Source: Thermodesulfovibrio aggregans
GTDB taxonomy: Bacteria; Nitrospirota; Thermodesulfovibrionia; Thermodesulfovibrionales; Thermodesulfovibrionaceae
NCBI RefSeq assembly: GCF_001514535.1
Contig: NZ_BCNO01000003.1
Span: forward strand, 61,344-125,343
Length of the DNA: 64,000 nucleotides
Reading direction: 5' to 3'
Shown: in pieces, positions 61,393-64,000 of the stretch
Numbering within the stretch: position 1 is the stretch's first letter
Layout: every line of letters starts with the position of its first letter
Notes under the pieces: generated by a model
The model's input: the letters and a program-made list of their open reading frames with translations, nothing else
Database searches by the model: none
What the model was told of the DNA's origin: nothing
Made by a program: the position numbers and the translations under genes

Positions 61393-62460
61393 ATGACATC
61401 AATTAGTCTTGAAGAAATAAAAAAGATAATTAAAACTGAATTGCCATCAATTCTAAAAACAGATCCCTCTTTTCGAAAATTTATTCTTCAGATAACAAAA
61501 TCCCATTATCCTCCGAAGAAAAAAACAGAAGACAGAATAGAGCAACTTTATCAACAGATTTTACAGATGCAAGAACAGTCTGAGAAAAGATGGCAGGAAT
61601 GGATAAAAAGATATGATCAAACTCAGGCTGAATGGAACAAAAAATGGGAAGAGTATGAAAAAAGATGGCAGGAGTGGAACAAAAAATGGGAGGAAAATGA
61701 AAAAAGATGGAAAGAAAACCAGCAAAAGTGGGAAGAATGGATAAAAAAATATGATCAAACTCAAGCTGAGTGGAACAAAAAATGGGAAGAGTATGAAAAA
61801 AGATGGAAAGAAAACCAGCAAAAGTGGGAAGAATGGATAAAAAGATATGATCAAACTCAGGCTGAGTGGAACAAAAAATGGGAAGAAAATGAGAAAAGAT
61901 GGAAAGAAAACCAGCAAAAATGGGAAGAATGGATAAAAAGATATGATCAAACTCAAGCTGAGTGGAACAAAAAATGGGAAGAAAACCAAAAAACAATAAA
62001 TGAAATCCTTAAAAGATTAGAAAAAATTGACAGAAGACATCTTTATACAATTGGCGCTCTTGGAGCCAGATGGGGACTTTACTCTGAAGAGTCTTTTCGT
62101 AATGGACTGAAAGCAATAATTGAAGACTCTTTCGGTGTGGAAGTTATGAGATATGTTGACTACGATCGCGATGGAGAAGTATTCGGGCATCCCGACCAGA
62201 TAGAACTTGACTTAATAATCAGAAATGGGATGGTAATTGCCTGTGAAATAAAATCCTCCATAAGCAAATCTGATATGTATTCCTTATGGAGAAAGAAAGA
62301 ATTTTATGAGAAAAAACATCAGAGAAAAGTTGATAGAGTTATTGTTATTTCGCCAATGGTTGATCCTCGTGCAAAACCTGTAGCAGAAAAACTTGGAATC
62401 GAAATTTACACTCATTCAGATGAATTCATAGAAAATGAACAAAAAAGCTTAAACGATTAG
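61393..62460 (+). CDS. Coiled-coil repeat protein with C-terminal DUF3782 (PD-(D/E)XK nuclease-like) domain
   Basis: 355 residues from the ATG. Residues 1-45 form a short helical domain. Residues about 55-200 are a charged Trp-rich coiled coil made of 32-residue repeats containing IKRYDQTQAEWNKKWEE. The C-terminal domain is DUF3782-like: IGALGARWGLYSEESFRNGL, then acidic ELDLIIRNGMVIACEIKSS, which fits the D-x(n)-E-x-K core of PD-(D/E)XK nucleases, and VDRVIVISPMVDP. Such proteins are common in thermophiles and cyanobacteria; function unproven. An in-frame TTG lies one codon upstream. Confidence 0.82.
   Translation: MTSISLEEIKKIIKTELPSILKTDPSFRKFILQITKSHYPPKKKTEDRIEQLYQQILQMQEQSEKRWQEWIKRYDQTQAEWNKKWEEYEKRWQEWNKKWEENEKRWKENQQKWEEWIKKYDQTQAEWNKKWEEYEKRWKENQQKWEEWIKRYDQTQAEWNKKWEENEKRWKENQQKWEEWIKRYDQTQAEWNKKWEENQKTINEILKRLEKIDRRHLYTIGALGARWGLYSEESFRNGLKAIIEDSFGVEVMRYVDYDRDGEVFGHPDQIELDLIIRNGMVIACEIKSSISKSDMYSLWRKKEFYEKKHQRKVDRVIVISPMVDPRAKPVAEKLGIEIYTHSDEFIENEQKSLND
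61600..61995 (+). repeat. 96-bp in-frame tandem repeats in the coiled-coil region
   Basis: The segment encoding W-I-K-R/K-Y-D-Q-T-Q-A-E-W begins at 61600, 61738, 61834 and 61930. The last three copies are exactly 96 bp apart; the first interval is 138 bp. Copies are nearly identical at DNA level, which indicates recent duplication or gene conversion, and copy number could vary between strains. Confidence 0.85.
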
Positions 62461-62543
62461 AATTTCATAAAATCATTTAATGCTTCATCTACGAACAACC
62501 CTTTTTAATAAATTTTCACTTTTTGTTAAAATACATACCATCT

Positions 62544-63374
62544 ATGATTACAGGAAAAACAAAAATAATAGGAATATTTGGGGATCCAGTTGAACATACC
62601 CTTTCTCCCATAATTCATAATGAAGCCTTTAAGTATCTCGGACTTGACTACTGTTATGTACCATTTCATGTGAAAAAGAAAGATTTAAAAAATGCTATCA
62701 TTGCAATCAAAGCCTTAAATATAAAGGGAGTAAATATCACAGTCCCACATAAAGAAGCAGTAATTCAATATCTTGATGAAATTTCAGATGAGGCTAAATA
62801 CATTGGAGCAGTTAACACAATTTTAAATAATGAAGGAATCCTGAAAGGTTTCAATACAGATGCACAGGGTTTTATTTTATCCCTTAAAGAAGAAAGTATA
62901 TTAATTAAAGAAAAAAACATTTTGATTCTTGGTGCTGGCGGTGCTGCAAAGGCTATTGTTTACGGAATATTAAAAGAGGGTGGTAAAGTTTACATTTACA
63001 ACAGAACCCTATCAAAGGCATTGGAAATAAAAGAAAAATTTGCTAATTTAGGATTTATAGAGGTCATACCACACATTGAGCAATCTATTAATGAAAAAGT
63101 TGATATCATAGTGAATGCTACTTCTCTTGGATTAAAAAAGGATGACCCTTTACCTATCAATCCAGCATTTCTATTGTCAAAGCATATTTACTATGATATT
63201 GTTTATCCTGAGACTCTTTTAATGAATGAAGCAAAAAAAATTGGATGTAAGGTTGTAGGAGGTATTGGAATGCTTCTGTGGCAGGCTGTAGAGGCTTTCA
63301 AAATTTGGACTGAAGTTGAACCTCCAGTTGACGTCATAAAAAAAACTCTAAATAAGGTATTGACAAAATATTAA
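62544..63374 (+). CDS. aroE: Shikimate dehydrogenase
   Basis: NADPH-dependent step of aromatic amino acid synthesis. 276 residues from the ATG at 62544: [40 protein letters not shown] (catalytic Lys), [20 protein letters not shown] (catalytic Asp), NADP motif [15 protein letters not shown], and [37 protein letters not shown] seven codons upstream is less likely. TAAAAT at 62527-62532 would give a leader of about five bases. Confidence 0.96.
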   Translation: MITGKTKIIGIFGDPVEHTLSPIIHNEAFKYLGLDYCYVPFHVKKKDLKNAIIAIKALNIKGVNITVPHKEAVIQYLDEISDEAKYIGAVNTILNNEGILKGFNTDAQGFILSLKEESILIKEKNILILGAGGAAKAIVYGILKEGGKVYIYNRTLSKALEIKEKFANLGFIEVIPHIEQSINEKVDIIVNATSLGLKKDDPLPINPAFLLSKHIYYDIVYPETLLMNEAKKIGCKVVGGIGMLLWQAVEAFKIWTEVEPPVDVIKKTLNKVLTKY

Positions 63375-63399
63375 TTTTTTAGTATAAAACTAAGAAACA

Positions 63400-64000
63400 A
63401 TGCTTGGGATAGAAATAGAAACTTCCTCTATTAAAGTTGCCTATATAGGTAAAAAGTATGAACTTACTGAATGGGAAATTTTTGAAGTTCCAGAAGGAGC
63501 AATTGGACCTGAAGGCATAATTGATTTCGACAGTGTTATAAATACACTCCTCAAAATTCCTCCAAAATTTAATATGAAAAATCCAAAAGCAGCCTTTGCA
63601 ATCTCAGGCCCAGCCTATACAGCAGTAAGAGTAATTCAAGTTCCTTATATAGATAAAGAAGAAATTGCTTTGAATCTCCCTTTTGAACTTGACAAACATA
63701 TACCTTTTAATGTGAAGGAAGTATACTTCGACTTTCACATTCTGGAAAAATTAAAAAAAGAAAACTCAACAGAAGTCCTTGTAGCAGTTGCAACTAAGCA
63801 AATAATTAATGAATATGTTAACATTTTTGAAAAAGCAGGTATAATTCCTCAGGTGGTAGACGTGGGAGCTTTAGCTCTTTATAACGTCTATGAATTTAAT
63901 TACAAAGAGCCCGAGCCTACATTAATTGTAAATGTGGGAGAGAATTTCATTAACTTTGTCATCGCTCAAGATAATAAACCTCTCTACATAAGAGATAGCA
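63400..64000 (+). CDS. pilM: Type IV pilus assembly protein PilM (partial, runs off the window)
   Basis: About 200 residues visible. Actin/FtsA-like ATPase: start MLGIEIETSSIKVAYIGKKY (phosphate-1 motif), AIGPEGIIDFDSVINTLL, AAFAISGPAYTAVRVIQVPY, IALNLPFELDKHIPFNVKEVYFDFHI, EVLVAVATKQIINEYVNIFEKAG, then DVGALALYNVY and TLIVNVGENFINFVI. PilM is the cytoplasmic part of the PilMNOP alignment complex; pilN and others are expected next. TATAAA at 63383-63388 leaves a leader of roughly five bases with no ribosome-binding site. Confidence 0.92.
   Translation, partial: MLGIEIETSSIKVAYIGKKYELTEWEIFEVPEGAIGPEGIIDFDSVINTLLKIPPKFNMKNPKAAFAISGPAYTAVRVIQVPYIDKEEIALNLPFELDKHIPFNVKEVYFDFHILEKLKKENSTEVLVAVATKQIINEYVNIFEKAGIIPQVVDVGALALYNVYEFNYKEPEPTLIVNVGENFINFVIAQDNKPLYIRDS

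Noticed and set aside
61600-61995. Regular repeats that could suggest a CRISPR array
   Set aside because: The 96-bp units are contiguous, in frame and translated as a coiled coil, with no unique spacers.
61481-61996. Two long minus-strand frames (142 and 171 codons) rich in Phe, Pro, Ser and Leu
   Set aside because: They are antisense readings of the Glu/Lys/Trp-rich coiled-coil repeats; composition is a mirror of the repeat, and no ribosome-binding site or homology is visible.
62523-62543. TTG start for aroE seven codons upstream
   Set aside because: It falls in the likely -10 region, and the family N-terminus begins at the ATG at 62544.
1-64000. tRNA, rRNA, riboswitch or prophage genes
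   Set aside because: All intergenic gaps were read; none is long enough or shows cloverleaf or known riboswitch features, and no phage structural or integrase gene appears. Small RNAs below recognition cannot be excluded.

Overview
The window is a gene-dense stretch of a low-GC bacterial chromosome. Genes lie mostly in co-directional runs, stop/start overlaps are common, and no gap between genes exceeds about 140 bases. The gene set points to an anaerobic, probably thermophilic Gram-negative bacterium that uses lactate and pyruvate. Evidence for this is LptD, a SurA-type chaperone, type IV pilus PilM, a class II (B12) ribonucleotide reductase, rubredoxin/rubrerythrin, an ETF with a fused ferredoxin domain, L-lactate permease, a CstA-type transporter, HypE and SelA. 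The combination fits the Nitrospirota sulfate reducers (Thermodesulfovibrio-like). That is an inference from gene content; no rRNA marker is present.

Layout. 1-353: one end of an IS256-family element that abuts the 3' end of panE. 353-7072: panE-mrcA, rubredoxin-rubrerythrin, yacG-dapB, nrdJ. 7069-13103: an ABC-2 exporter, then a LytS/LytTR two-component pair followed by cstA. 13235-18676: Nudix, then the minus-strand run etfB-etfA-fabD-mdh-ndk and a DUF996 membrane protein. 18803-34506: plus-strand run trpB-trpA-accD-folC-lptD-truB-purB, EF-G paralog, argH, FnIII lipoprotein, hypE, surA-like, rluB-like. 34487-36560: ridA, truD, stand-alone LigD phosphoesterase domain. 36547-42637: hslO, SAM hydrolase, pyrD, pyrK, greA, then lemA-DUF2207. 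42722-51330: acpS, dgt, selA, phasin-like, alaS, lipoprotein, recX, recA, thpR, pgpA. 51441-56064: cheW, an OB-fold-like secreted protein, two Spy/ZraP-like paralogs, rsmA, a lipoprotein, radA. 56087-64000: lctP and a divergent NrpR-type regulator, a DHH-CBS-nucleotidyltransferase, a repeat coiled-coil DUF3782 protein, aroE and the start of pilM.

How genes work together. LytS/LytTR directly precedes cstA. Three direct repeats of TTTCCAYTCA, spaced 20 and 21 bp, lie just upstream of a good cstA promoter. The whole resembles the BtsSR/YpdAB pyruvate-sensing systems that drive CstA-family transporters. Lactate permease sits divergent from an NrpR-family winged-helix regulator, so carboxylate uptake looks controlled at two loci. 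The ETF, malate dehydrogenase and NDK genes form one operon with fabD. The Spy/ZraP-like pair sits behind a weak sigma-54-like element with tandem palindromes about 80-115 bp further upstream.

The most general signal is in the promoters. Several operon-head genes have a -10 hexamer ending only 5-7 nt before the start codon and no Shine-Dalgarno (mrcA, lytS, trpB, truD, the DUF3782 gene, possibly yacG and pgpA). This predicts leaderless mRNAs. Several of these promoters, and those of recA and nrpR, have an extended -10 of the form TGnTATAAT. I found no tRNA, rRNA, CRISPR array or prophage.
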